DNA of 64,000 bases, taken from Apoderus coryli (lineage: Eukaryota; Arthropoda; Insecta; Coleoptera; Attelabidae). The DNA lies in NCBI GenBank assembly GCA_911728435.2, contig OU452199.1:12720860-12784859 (forward strand). The letters run 5' to 3'. Shown here piece after piece: positions 37,340 to 50,764 of the stretch (position 1 is the first letter of the stretch; every line of letters begins with the position of its first letter). A program made the translations under genes and the position numbers. The notes beneath the pieces are model-generated. The model saw only the letters and a list, made by a program, of their open reading frames with translations. It made no database searches and was not told where the DNA came from.

Positions 37340-38520
37340 AAATTGTATCTTCTTAAAAAATTTAATGTACCTAATTAGGTTTACATATTTAAGAATTCAA
37401 TTGCTATAAAAACAATATATATTTATAAACCATAAAGTATTGATTGATAGTGCTTTAAACCAAATTCTATATGCAACGTATATGTCTGTAAATTACGATT
37501 AAATTTTAATTAATTACAGAATTTAATTTTAATATAATACAGAAGAAAAACAAAGTTTTTGTTATAAGAAATACTATGATTTCCATATTATATAATATGT
37601 AATTCAAATTGTTATTCTTTCATTTTTAATTAAAATTAAGCATTTTCATTATTATTTATTTTAGGAAAAATTATTTAATATCATATTATAAAAAAAAAGT
37701 ACAACTGGTCTAATAGCACTCTTGTGCATCGTGCTGGACCGGTACAAACCAGAACCAACTGAATTACATTTTTTGGTGTTACTTGTCTCTTACATCTACG
37801 GTGGTATTAGCTAGTGAAGTAGTTACTTTGCCTTGTTCGATGTGTTCGACGGCAGGGACAAATTGGTGTGTTTTTTTTTTGCTGAAAGTAAAATGTACCC
37901 AAATAGCATATCTGAGACTTCTTCACGTATAACAGTAGTTTTTCTTGCATGTCTAATTTATTTAAAATTTTTACACAATTTATAATCTGATATCATCATG
38001 AGGGATTGCAATTTCCACTTACTTACCATTAGTGTGTCTACTAAGTTTTCTCAGTTCTCCGGTCCACTTCCAAAACAAATCCGTACACACTTTACTAATT
38101 TATTGGAGTTACAAGTCTCTATCTAAGCCAACCATTAATTATAAAATGGCGCTATATCTATATAACAAGCCTGACTTTAAATCTAATTTATTGTTGTTCA
38201 CTTGTCTCTGCTGCTGCTTTCATCCGATAAGTAATTAAGTCGTATGTGGTTTATTTTTTTTATATGCACATAAGTATATTGTTTTAGTTTTAGTAATCAG
38301 AAAATAGATTTATGAGTTTTCCATAAAAGTGATATTAAACTCTAGATGTGTTGAGTGAAATACCACCATGGATGAAATTCATGACAAGGAAAGATGTTCT
38401 TAAAACTCAAACTCTATTAGTTTTATTAGAATTGTTATATATTGTAACTATGGTATCAAAGAAAGTTATAAATTCCATGCCTGAAAACACTGTTGTGTTT
38501 CCGTGATGTTGTAGGTATAT
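37340..38520. other. Noncoding stretch
   Basis: No gene or element is recognised. Confidence 0.5.
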
Positions 38521-38523
38521 AAT

Positions 38524-38650
38524 GCCTCTGAAGATGGTATAATTATGTTAGGAAACATGTCTGGCTAAATTTCCCAATCAGCAGTTTAAACATATATACA
38601 TATAAAGAATTTTGTAAAGCAGACGTCGTTTCATTTACAAATAAATACAA
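38524..38650 (+). mobile_element. Hammerhead-bearing repeat, copy D (decayed)
   Basis: CTGAAGA (38528-38534) and GAAACATGTCTGGC (38552-38565) keep the hammerhead spacing pattern. Downstream TTTTGTAAAGCAGACGTCGT matches copy C (TTTTGAGGAGTAGACGTCGT) and a further remnant at 54703-54735. Stem I would be GCC/GGC with a mismatch next to the core. Stem II is poor, so this copy is a fossil. Confidence 0.5.
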
Positions 38651-38654
38651 TTTT

Positions 38655-41600
38655 ATATGGATTTAGCTATATTTTACTGATCCTGGATTTAATAATTTAG
38701 CCGGCTAAATATCTCTACGACTTACAATCCTGGATGCTGTTGACATAACGAAAATGCATTATTTAAAACAATAATTATAAATAAAAATGTCTACCAAATT
38801 ATAGTGTTCTTAAAATGGACTTAACCAAGTATTTTATAGATCTGCATTGAAACGCAACCCAACCCAATAATTGTAAGGTTTATTCAAATTATGTTATTTC
38901 TACACATGATTATAATGACTTTTCTTCGAGATAATGACTAAGAGATAGAACATCTTTTTGTGTAACAAAAAACAAAAGCTTATGGACATTGACTTTTAAT
39001 TTACTTCCAAATTATTTGATTCCTATGATATTTTGACATAAAAATATTAAAATGTAGACAAACATAACTTTGAGATTTAATTATATTTTGTTTCTGATAT
39101 TAACAGACCTATAGTAATACTGCATAAGTGTAATTGATATAAATTATTGTTAGTGGTTATTATGAATGTAACCACAAATTTTTTGGTATATTTTATAAAT
39201 CTACTTTGATAAATGGAGGGCATTTTATATTAAAACAAAACTTGATTTTTAAATCAACATTTGAATTCATCAAATAATATTTGAACAGGTTTACTAGTAG
39301 TGGGCCAAAACTCGTAAAAGCAACATGTGCAAAAAATGTTTTGAGCCATAACAGACGGTCGTAAATTGATGAAATTAAAGAAATTAGCACCTTGACCACT
39401 TGCTGCTCTGTGGCATGCACATGCTGGTTTGGCGATGGTGGTCGACACGGGCTGTTTTGCACACAGGTAAACCAAAATAGAGTCAGTTCCCTTTCAAATG
39501 CATTTTTATATTTCGGATATTCTGGACAATATTTTTATCGCCTTATGGTGGTTATATTTATCTAATGTGACCAAATTTTCTTGAACCGTTACAATAATAA
39601 ATAAAGGTGCTAATTTATCACCTAATATAAATTGGATTTGAATTATCTTTATTAACTAGGCACCAAAAGAAGAAACTAGGTGAAAATAGCGAATCATATA
39701 CACATACACGTTCAAATTCGTATTATGTTGATTCGTAACTCTTTACAAACTGCTCCAGCTACTGTAAGAATTGTGTTGTTCCCGCAGTATCGACAAAGCC
39801 TTCAAAACACAAGTAAACCTTTTTCGAAAGTGGTGGTATGTAATAATAATAATAATAGTGTAGTAGGTACGTATATGTCACATTCAATAATTTTGGTGAG
39901 CAACAGTTTTTCCATAAGGCAAATGAATCTTTTTTTAACGCAACAAAAACATGCAATTGTTCGCATTCGATTTACATTTTTCAATGTAAAATTTTCCAAT
40001 TGAAACATTCAAAAACTTCGTGTCTACTTTCATATTGATTTAGAAGCTGCACCCACTAATATTTTATTTTTAGAAAGTCCATTTTGAAAAACGTCTAAAG
40101 GCACACTTTTCTATTCAGATGATGTTTTTCTGTTCTTCAAAATTGTTTTAAAACTTTTAGAAAAACTACAAATATTGGTCTATAATTACCTTAATAATAT
40201 TGTTTTAATCCAGATTTATAAAATTAGAACTTATTTTACTGACCTTCAGTTTCTGAACAAAGTTTTGTTTAATGCGGTCAGTAATGATATGAATTTCACC
40301 TATCTGCAGCAGTATTGTACCGAAATTATTTTCTTTAGTAGAAATGCTGCAAATGTTTTCCTAGTCTCATTTCTTTAATCTTTGGTAGGTTTTTTTTATT
40401 ATTTTTAATTTTTTTAGTACCTATTTCAAATTCCTACTTTTATCTTAATTTCTGCGTAAAGTTCGAATTTGTGATTGTATCGTTTATTTAGGTGCTATTT
40501 TTCTTCAAGATAATGAGTGGACGACTGTTTTGCTGTGGATGTGTGCATTTCACGTGGAATAGTATTTATACAGCAAAATTGGATTTCCAATATATGGCAG
40601 GTAGATATGAATACCTTTCCGATGGTAAAGAAGTTCTGTTCGTGTTCACCTGCTGATCAGCTGCTAGCGATGGTGTAACCTTCTTTCACAAAAATGTGTG
40701 GGCACAAAATAACAAATTTATTATGTTTGCTTTAGGCTAAATTTGTTCATGATATGATGCCGTAAAATATATATCAGAGCAATTGTTTTTAAGATCTTAA
40801 ACAACCAATATCTACATATACGAGTTTATTTTAAAGGGACTATAATATCTCATTTTCCCAAAAATCGAAGGAGCGCTTAGGTTGTTAAATCTCTGGTATT
40901 GGTCTAAACTTAAACTCCAATTTTGTAGCACACACTAGTAGAGACTAAGCAAAAGATTTCTTTAGGCAGAAGTTAAGAGAGGCTGAAGGCCATAAATGAC
41001 TCCCCTATAATCTACATGCTGCAAGCAAAATGGTGTATAGAAAAAATCTACAAAATGCTTTATAGTTTTCAGTTCTGTGCTTTTACTATAGTATGCATAA
41101 TATCTCAATTTTCAATTGCCATATATGTTACCGGACAATATTTTCTTACTTATTTATATCAATGGCAAAGAATAGAGACGGTATTTAATAGTAACAATTA
41201 TTTCATCTACCTAATTGTCGGGAAAATGCATGAAATTAAAATGATATAAATTTGTCGAAAATAACAACAAAACTGATATTTTAATTTTACTTTTTGGTTG
41301 ATTAGTAGTGTTAGCAGAAGGGAGGTCGCTAAGAGTTCATCATCATCATCATTTGAAGCAATATAACAGGTTTAATATAAGTATTCTGTGAAATTCTCAA
41401 AAATGTTGTTAAATATGCAGACTGCCGCATAACTATATTATGTTTCGCTTTATATTTCACTCAGCAGCTTCCCTGTAAAATAGTAAAAGAAAAACATTCT
41501 CATGAACTTCAGAAATATTAACAAAACTTAACAAAGTTGACGGAACTTGCAAATTGGGGAACCACTTACTGATTAATGTTAGTCGCTCCACATTCTTACA

Positions 41601-44600
41601 TGTTTCTGATATCTCTATAATTTAAAATCTTCTATTTTCTCATTCAAAGTAGAACAATTTGTTGAAAGCAGTAACACACTTGACATTAATTTACATGCGT
41701 AAACACTTGTTCATATTTGAATAAGATATTTTAAGGTACCCATGCATTCAAAATTATTATTTAGGCGTCACAACATTTGTACCAATTCGGTTTTATTCAA
41801 TTCCACTTTAAATATTGATTGTTTTTGAGAAAGGTAAGTTGACTATCGCAAAAAATTTTACTGTTGCCTAAAAGTAATAAATTTTGATAGTGAATGGACA
41901 AATTTCAAAAATAAGGTGGGTTCATTAATAATAATAAAAGGGATCAAAAACAATGACAAGGCTACATTACAAAGCAATCCTGGCGAATAAGTAAACATAT
42001 TTATGGTGATCTTGCCAACGAAACATCAAATTAAATGTCTCAGCAGCTACCGATGATCGCAGTGGCTGCAAACCAAAATAATGATGGAATTTTCAAACTT
42101 GATTGTTTTCAAAAATAGAACTTCAAACATAAAGTTACATCACATGGAACATCTCGCAAATTGTTTCAGGAAAACTTTAACAAAAAGCAACAGAATCGAT
42201 GATTTATCAAAGATGCTAAGAAAATCGTATATTTTAGATTTAACGAAGATGCTGCCAATGGAGCAAGAATTACAGAGCAATTCAAATCCATTTCTATTAA
42301 GCAATTTATTAGAAAACACTAGAATATTTTTTTACTATTTGAACCTAGTTTTCACTAAGAATTATTATTTTTTTCGAAATTCTCATCAACGTCTTCTATA
42401 GAAATCGTCATATTTTGGAATATTAAGAATACGTACTGAACTTATATATTTTTTGTGGATAAAATAATTATTGTATACCAAAATATTTTTTAGAAAAGTA
42501 TGAGCAAGCAAAATATTTTAAGCATGTAATTTTTCCCAAAGAATTAAATAATCCATGATTCTATTCATATAACCACTTTAACTATATGTTAAGGAAGAAG
42601 ATCTGCTCATTCTCAAAAGTGCTAAAATATTTTGTAAAAATTTGGTTTACGTAATGTATGTATATGTAGTGTTTATTAATACTCAAGTAAATTGAACTTT
42701 TAGTGAACAACTAGGAGGAATTCCTATTCAACATAAGTAAGTAGTAAGTAAGTTAAAGATTTTGAATTTTTCAAGTTTCCAAATAAGAAAAATCCGATAA
42801 AAATCCTATAATAAATAAACATTTGACAGAGTGACCCAAATATAAATGGGTCACACTTTATACATATAACATGTGTTGTGTTAGTTTAAAAGCGGAATAT
42901 GTATACATAATAAAAAAGAAGATTTATGTAAATTAATTCGAATCAATTATTTAAAAGAAAATACATTTAGGTCATGTTAACCCAAAAACCTTACTTCGCT
43001 ATTGGTGAGATGCATCAAAATATTTTGAAATGAAATTCATTTACAAAATGCATGTAATAAGAGCATATAGATATTTTAAATTATAATTGCGAAGAGAAGC
43101 CAAAAATCGTTTGCCAAAATGTTTTCGTTTGTTTTGTTGGATTGTTATGGTTTCTTTCTAATTATTATCAGTTGCTAAAGGCAGAGTCAACCAGTTCTGC
43201 GATCAATAATGTTATGATGAAGATAATGTAAAATTTTGGTTGGGTAAAATAAATAATTCTGTATCAACTGATGATTCGTTATAAAACTACACCTAAAATT
43301 GGAAAAAATCGTCCATTCCTTAAAATGATAATATATTAATACGGATATGGTAACGAAATTTCATAAATAACGCTGTCTGGAACGAACCATATATTATACG
43401 AAGATGTTAAAGTTCGGGGACCAGAAATAGAAAGAAATAAAATAAAACCAGATTACACTATAATCTATAACAAATATAAAAGAATGGAATATTAATTTTA
43501 ATAAAAAATTAAACCAGTCAAACAATTTTTTCTGACTGCTTTACAAGAGTTAAATAATTTCCTAAATCTATTTTCTAATGGTTCTATACACGAATACAAA
43601 TTACATAAAAAATCTACGAGCCCAACAATTTTTTAAAATATAGTTCAGCTCTATCTTTTGCATCAAAAGACGAACACAGTACACTAAGAAGTGTGCATTT
43701 GTTAATTTTTCTAAACACATCGTATTATCCAAGAAGAATTTCAAGAGTTAAATACTTTTTCTAATTCGCGATGAAAATTTAATTGACAAAAATATAGCGT
43801 GAAAAGTAATATCAGTCATTATTCCATCAAACCATCGAAGCCAGGGGTCGATGCTCGATTTTTCAAAAAGCTAAATGTGTTCACTTTTGATTCATTAGCG
43901 AAAGAATCCTTGAGGATGCATGGGCTTAATATTTGGAGTAAGACAGGGTTAATAATCAATTAATTAAGATTATTTTTAAATTCATTCATTGAATTGCAGT
44001 CAAACGCTCAGAGAGTGCTTGTGGACCATGGCGCATTTCCCAATAAAACTTTAAAAGAACGAAAAAAAAAAAAGTAAACGCTCAATTTTGTATCAAGCAA
44101 AAATTTAAGTAGTGACAGTAAGCCGGTAGCAGTTTTGTTTAAACACATCGTATTTTTCAAGAAACTTTTGGAAATAAATTTAACGTGTTAAGCTTAACCT
44201 AGCCTTATTTCTTGTTTTCTTAAAATAATTGCTGAAATTTCAACTTTATAAAATATAGTGTGATAAATGAAATGTTATGATTGAAAAATTCAATCAAACC
44301 ATCACTTTTGAATTAATTCATACGTAGAGGAAGCTCGAAGGATGCGTTGGAATAATATATAAGCATGAAACAGGTAAGTAATTTAGTCAATCAAAGACTG
44401 CCAGATCATGGAATCTCTAGCTAAACGGGTTCAATTTTAGATTGATGTGACAGGCTGAAAAAATCATCAGTCAACGATGTTGAATTGATTGAATCTCAGT
44501 CATAGGCCAAGGGATATATCGCCATAATAGGAATAGATGACACAACCATATATAGCAAACGCGTTTCAATTTTTCCTGCCTGATTAGGAAATGCCAGTTA

Positions 44601-44870
44601 TCGTTATGTTTAGAAGTTTTAGCACAATAGCAGGAATTAGGATTCTTGAGTTCGTGGAATGACTTTACTTGTTGGCGAGTCGGGATAAAGTATCCGTTAA
44701 AAGTAACGAAACTAAGGAATCTATATAATACTCTCATTTGGAGCTATTGTGTTGTGTAGTTCCTATTTTTAACATTTTGTCTATCATCTTTATTTTATCA
44801 TCTCCTATTTTCTTTTGGTAAAATTGCATATAGAAACAATACTTCTGCATCAATCCTACATCAAATTTAT
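38655..44870. other. AT-rich noncoding stretch
   Basis: I find no supportable gene, RNA or element in these 6 kb. A CAT run at 41339-41355 and a (TAA)n run at 39840-39858 are simple repeats. The frames at 39680-40003 and 42081-42401 are AT-driven and match no family. Confidence 0.5.
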
Positions 44871-44873
44871 ACC

Positions 44874-45004
44874 TACTAGCTGACGTTTTGCTGATTATCC
44901 TGTTAGCTTCTTCAGAGCAATTTTGCGTGAGCACCGTTAAACTGTTTAACAGCAAAGTTGCCCTGAAGTAGCCGACAGGATGATCAACGAAACGTCAGCT
45001 AGTA
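44874..45004. repeat. 53-bp inverted repeat with hairpin loop
   Basis: The arms 44874-44926 and 44952-45004 match at 45 of 53 positions, with outer ends TACTAGCTGACGTTTT and AAACGTCAGCTAGTA. The 25-base spacer contains GTTAAAC-T-GTTTAAC, itself a perfect small palindrome. This may be a foldback element or the inverted ends of a retroelement. A CTGAAG...GAAACGTC pattern inside the right arm loosely recalls a hammerhead core but lacks supporting stems. Confidence 0.8.
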
Positions 45005-46738
45005 CTTAGGTAAGATACAGGTGAATGGTAAATAAGAATACTTACAGAAAATTGTATGTAATTTTGCCGGCACACATTATATAATTTATTCTGAAACAAA
45101 AATGACCAACAATGATGGCAATGATTGCTTTATTAGATACAATTACGATTGTAATATTTTAATGTATTTCTTTATTAAATATTTAGCACGGTATTGGACA
45201 TAAATTCAATATTCAACTAATGGTCTTCAGGCATGCACATTGTATATGTATAGCGTGCTCTAATAATTTAACTGGACGTCCATCAGAAGCTAGTGGAAGC
45301 GCAAAATTTGTGATATGCCATACCGAAAAAATGTAGATAATTAATCAGTGGACTTCGACATGCGTTTGCGTACACCTTATCAAAAAGAATATTACAAACG
45401 TCAAGAGCAGTCTGTTCTCAAAAAAGCTCGTAGTCACGTTCGTTCCATTATTTTGAATTCACACGAACGTAATTTGGCGTTTGCTGGATGAGTTTTTGCT
45501 TTTTTCGGTACACAATACAGTATGACCTAAAATTGCACCGCTTTTTTTAAACAATGTAAAACTAACATGTTATTTATTCATATCGGCAAAATTGTGAGAT
45601 GATCATTATAGGAGAGAAGAAATGTAATTGCAAAAATCTAATCTGGTCCCGTTTTAATATTTCGATAAAAAGACAGAAAAGTATATTGTTTGAATGTGAA
45701 TGTTATAATTACAAAAATGTACTCATTGTTCTCATTAACAAGAAACCATGTTTCATATAATAAAGCAGTAGTAGTATAAAAAAATTTAAATAATCTTGCG
45801 TTAATTTATCATTCTGTAAAATAAAGTGCGAGGTTGAAAGATTGATTAAAGTCGTTAAATGTAGACTTAAATATTGAATAATTATCCTATACACCGAGAC
45901 TGACTCTGTTCTTCGGATATGAAAATCCCATTCTTATCGCAGGATTAACTTAAATTGGCTCGAGTAGTTTTTAACTAAAATTATCACCAAAACTGCGCAC
46001 CAAAGTGCCGGTTTCAGGAAGCCATTAGGGGATCGCTACGTACTTTTGATCTAACGTAGTCCATCGAAAAGTAGGCGCCTAGCTTTCCGCTTCACTTCAC
46101 TTCACATTTGTTGAATAATACATATTTCAAAAAATAAGTGAATAGAATGTTTCTAAACCAGACCAAAAGCCTTGCGATGCGCAAGCCGCGGAAATCGTCG
46201 CTGTTTTTGGGTCATGTTGTAAATAACGTGTCAATTAGCCCAAGTCTCAGTCGTCTCCTTTACGTTCATAATAAAGGTTTTAAAAGCGTACAAATTTTAT
46301 CAAACTACAAAACCAAATTAGTATAGAGGAATAGAATGAGGATGATCCTGATAGCAGGCTACAGTTATGTGAAGAAATAAGCCACCGCTTATTAGAAGAT
46401 TCGGACAAATTATTGTATACTTTATTGAATAGGCATAATTGTTTAACTTGTCGTTTAAGTTTAGGGATTTGATTCCCCCGCTCGGGAACTAAATATTCTG
46501 GTTGTAAAGTATGCTGAGTATGTGTCTCTCAAAGCAAAATCAGCATTTATACTTAAATTTTGACGAAGAGTTAAAAAGCTGCATACCTTATAGTTATTGA
46601 TTTGCTGAGTTGCGGTAGGCTCTACTCTGAAAACTCTTATTATTCGAAAAACACAGATGATATTGCAATAGATTCCAACAAAAACCTGCCTCCCGAACAC
46701 TATTCGGTTTGGAATGGGCTTGTTTAACAAAACAAGAC

Positions 46739-46763
46739 TTAAAAAAAAAAAAAAAAAAAAAAA
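46739..46763. repeat. Poly(A) run
   Basis: A run of more than 20 A directly abuts copy 1 of a 157-bp repeat. It may be a retrotransposition tail of an unknown element or a simple repeat. Confidence 0.8.
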
Positions 46764-46915
46764 TAATGGAACTTGCAGCGATATATTGCATACAAAAAGT
46801 GATGCATGTGTGTCCTGGTAGAACAGTATTTATTATTTTATACAATTAGTTAATATGTAATTTTAACTGACAATACTGAACCAATCAACTGTTAAAAGCT
46901 TAAAGTAAATAATTA
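46759..46915 (+). repeat. 157-bp direct repeat, copy 1
   Basis: This is the same length as the copy at 48710-48866, with six substitutions and no indel (about 96% identical). It starts AAAAATAATGGAACTTGCAG and ends near TAAAGTAAATAATTA. It is noncoding. The ends are not TG...CA, so LTRs are not indicated. Confidence 0.9.
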
Positions 46916-47142
46916 TTCACACTATTCGGTTTGCCGAACTTTCGTCGATTAAGTGCCGGACAATATCCAATAAGCAGCGATGCAGCTACGCCAATAATTA
47001 TTTTTAACTATAAAGATTGAAATACTCACAAACTTTGTGTTACTGCAAGATGTAGTAACTATGTGCAGTAACCTCGTTCCAGAGACGTGTCGATTAATTC
47101 CAATTTACTGAAAATTCAGCGAATAATGGATTATATTTAAAA

Positions 47143-47200
47143 ATAATAATAATAATTTAATTTTATTTTTTTTTATTTCTATTTCTTCATTTACGGATAA
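47143..47200 (-). repeat. Possible LINE 3' tail remnant
   Basis: On the minus strand AATAAA-rich sequence precedes (TTA)n, as in the four assigned LINE ends. No coding remnant was seen upstream, so this may be a very short LINE insertion or only a simple repeat. Confidence 0.3.
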
Positions 47201-48709
47201 TGATGTCCAATTACAATTTGAAAATAACAATATACAACAGTTACCAAAATAAATATAATTACAACTTCTTAAATTAAATAATTTTGCAATTCAAAAAGAA
47301 AAGAAAAAACAGTTCCGTAACGGTATATTAACAGAAGAAAATTAAACAAAATTCAACAAATAAATTTCCGATTCTTAGCATAATATTACACTAAAATAAA
47401 GTCGAGAATTCCAAGGGAATTAATATGAAAATAAATTCCTAATATGAATGAATCAGAAAGTTTTCAATATTTTAAAAACAGCTATTACACTAGTAATAGA
47501 TTCTTAAATAATTTATATGTAAATAACTGAAAACACACAATAAATTAAATATATTTTCTTGCACATTTTTATGTAAAAATTATACGCCAAAACTAATGAT
47601 GATGATGTTCATGCGGCATCACAAAAATACTACGGTATCTACTGCATTTATAACGTGTCCATTTCTAAATCATACCAGGGCTTTAGAGAGAATCTACCGT
47701 ATCAAAAGCTGTTGTCGCACATATTATCTGTAAATGCAATTGCTTATTGCTTGGTAAATGTATAAGCAGAATAATTCATGTGTTTTACTTATAATCTAAG
47801 GTATCAACCAATTAGCCTTTGTTTTAAAATATTTCCAGAGTATGAGAATAAACAAACGCTATTACTTTGAAAATGTACTTAAACCAACAGCCTATTAAAA
47901 AAACGGAATAGAGATAAAATATATTTATTTTTAGGGGATTTCTCTAGTGTTCAGACTGTATAATCTTAAGTGGCCCTTGGCAGGTTTCCACTGGCGGGTG
48001 CATTAACGTAATGATCATATTGAAAACGATATGGAAACCTCTTAGTTTGCTTATAGTAATGAGGACAAAATTTGTTTGTTTCCAGCTGTAGCTTGTTTTA
48101 TAAACTTTGTTCGAGCCATGTTTTGTTGTCGATTTATTTTCAAATATACTCGTATATATCATATTATATATACTATCCAATCAATTCCTAGACTACCACA
48201 TAGATATACATTGAGGCATTTGCAGAAATAATTATTTACAATACAACTCATATTATTCAATGTAAAACAATTTTGAAACAAAATTATTAATTAGTGTTTT
48301 TTTATTATAATGTTTAAAATTAGATTTTTTTGATGTGGGTAAGTATTTGTGAAAATGTCTCAATATGTAGTTTAGGAATTGTGTGATGAGTATGCACGGT
48401 GAATGGGCGGGTCTGATTAACAAAAATAATATTAATTGTTTTTTAATAATAAGTTTCACTTTCAGTAAAAAAAAATGATCGAAACGTTTTTTAATGGTGA
48501 TCTAAAACCAAGAACAAATAATAATACTTTAATATATTAAAAAGGGCTAAGATAAATAAAAAAAATTATTTGTGTATATTTATAATATGTATTTATTATA
48601 TTTTTGCTATTTTAAATTTTTAGTAAGACTGACTAGAACAAATTATATAAAGAGCTTCCAAATATGGATTTTGCAATTAGCAATTTGATTGCGATTTTGA
48701 TGTTTTTTG

Positions 48710-48866
48710 AAAAATAATGGAACTTGCAGCGATATATTGCATACAAAAAGCGATGCATGTGTGTACTGGTAGAACAGTATTTATTATTTTATACAATTTG
48801 TTAATATGTAATTAGAACTGACAATACTGAACCAATCAACTGTTCAAAGCTTAAAGTAAATAATTA
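48710..48866 (+). repeat. 157-bp direct repeat, copy 2
   Basis: Partner of the repeat at 46759-46915, about 1.95 kb away in the same orientation. The 1.8 kb between the two encodes nothing recognisable. Confidence 0.9.
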
Positions 48867-49929
48867 GACTCTATGTTGTCCCACATTTTTAATAATAAAT
48901 ATAATAATTTAAACCTTGTCTGAGGTCTGGCTAACTAACATAGACATGGTGGCATAATTAAAACACCCAACTAAGGAAATTTATTTTTATCTCCTTACCC
49001 TATATACCTATAACCCGCATACTTTGCCACATGTACCATGGGAGTTGTAAAAAATTGTTATTTTTTTTTAGTTTCCACCTTGCAGCTAAATGTGCCAGTA
49101 GGTAAGCATGTCTGATAACATTCACAAACCATCTGTTAATGAGAAGTAAAAAAAAGGTAACCTTCGAGACAGGATACGCTATTTCGATTTTTTCCCATAT
49201 TGGTGTTATAAAACATTTAAAGCATTACGCCTCTTTAAAATACTACTTGGAAGAACGTTAATTTTCGTTTAAGATAGTACATAATATAAGGTTATAATCA
49301 AGAAAATAATTTTTAACATTTACACAGTAGCTTAATAATGGGTTTGCGTTCTTAAGATTTAATTATAATTTAATAAATTAACATCGAAAAAACAGAAAAT
49401 CATTTTTAATGAGTATATTTATTTTAAATAACATTTAAATTATTGGCGCTGGCAATTGAGTTAAATATTAAAGTTAATTAATTTAATTTTAGAGATACAC
49501 ACGTACTGATGTCGACCACGCATGATGCCTGTTTTAACTACATGTTTACAAAATATTTCAAAAAAACCAGTTCTTGTTTTCCTTATTTTAAAATCAAGTC
49601 TTTTTGAGCATAAAATCAATAACGCAACAATATTCAGCATCTTGTTTCGAATAATTTGAATAGCTGTTAATAATACGTTCACGCATCATTCATAATTAAA
49701 TGAATTTTATTGATAAAACGAAGCAGATCATTGCGGGAGCATTGCTTCAGTACCGTTAAAAGAACCATTCGGGGGTGCTATTTATTTGTACGAATAAAAG
49801 TGATAGATTAATCGCGATGTGAGTAGCGTCCAATTCCACTATGTTTCATCGTCGCTGATTGGATTCGCGTGCTTTCGGCAAAACGACAAATTAATGTTAA
49901 AAACAAAAACTAGGGTTTTGATATCTAAG

Positions 49930-50760
49930 TTGGACTCAATGTGAGGTCTATGGTTTGTTGATCAAAATACCATGAACGTAGTTTTACCTAGATTGATATT
50001 CAAGTTAGGGGACACAGAATATTTATGAATACCTTGAAGTTCCTGATTGATTTTGGTTAAAGCCAAATGAACATTTTTATTATCAATGGAATGTAAAAGA
50101 TGAGTATTATCAGCGTAGAATTGTAAATGAGAATAAGTCACCGAGGATGCAGCATCAGAAGTGTAAATTAAAAATAGTAATGGGACCAGAACTGAGCCCT
50201 GGGCAACACAGAAAATAACTGGGTCACAGGAAGACACGTTATAATTAAGTGATACCAATTGGGTGCGATCCGCTAAGTGAGACTGAAAAAACAACAGGAA
50301 GCTTTCGCTGAACCCGTATAATACTTCAGTTTAGCAACAAGCAAATCATGGCTGAGCAGATCAGATGCCTTCAACTAATCTCAACAATGATGAAGCCGTG
50401 CCATGAGCTTTATTAGAATATTATTTGAAGATACGTAACTGTATACGTGCTTGTAGACTACGGTTTCTAATATTTTAAAACGAACAGGTAAAAGACTAAT
50501 AATTGGTCTTAGGTCACCTGCGAAACTAGGACTGTGTGTCTTAAATCTCGGAAAAACAAGTGATTTACTGCAACGTAAGGGAAAGTAGCCAATCTCCACG
50601 CAAACGTTAACAATATGTGTTATGTGATTTAAGATATTTTGGAGATAGGGAAACGCCGTCAATACCATCGGCATTGGACTTGATTCTATTTACAGCCTAG
50701 AGAACAACAGGCTGATCAACAAACGAAAATTCTGTTTACGTGTTAATTCTATAAAATGGA
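49930..50760 (-). pseudogene. LINE reverse transcriptase fossil
   Basis: On the minus strand this reads the middle of a jockey/CR1-like ORF2. The first piece (about 50674-50384) has NVCVEIGYFPLRCSKSLVFP and GDLRPIISLLP with FKILETVVYKHVYSYV. After a gap and frame changes, the second piece (50294-49962) has FFQSHLADRTQLVSLNYNVS, AQGSVLVPLLFLIYTSD (PQGS lost its proline) and FYADNTHLLHS, where the second catalytic aspartate of YADD is Asn. It ends near INLGKTTFMVF with no C-terminal domain or tail. It is older and more decayed than the copies at 28.5 and 34.1 kb. Confidence 0.85.
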
Positions 50761-50764
50761 ATTT

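Noticed and set aside
42081..42401. 106-codon frame on the plus strand
   Set aside because: The composition is AT-driven and no domain or flanking exon signal was found.
46759..48866. LTR retrotransposon with 157-bp LTRs
   Set aside because: The repeats do not start TG and end CA, no primer-binding site or polypurine tract was seen, and the interior encodes nothing.
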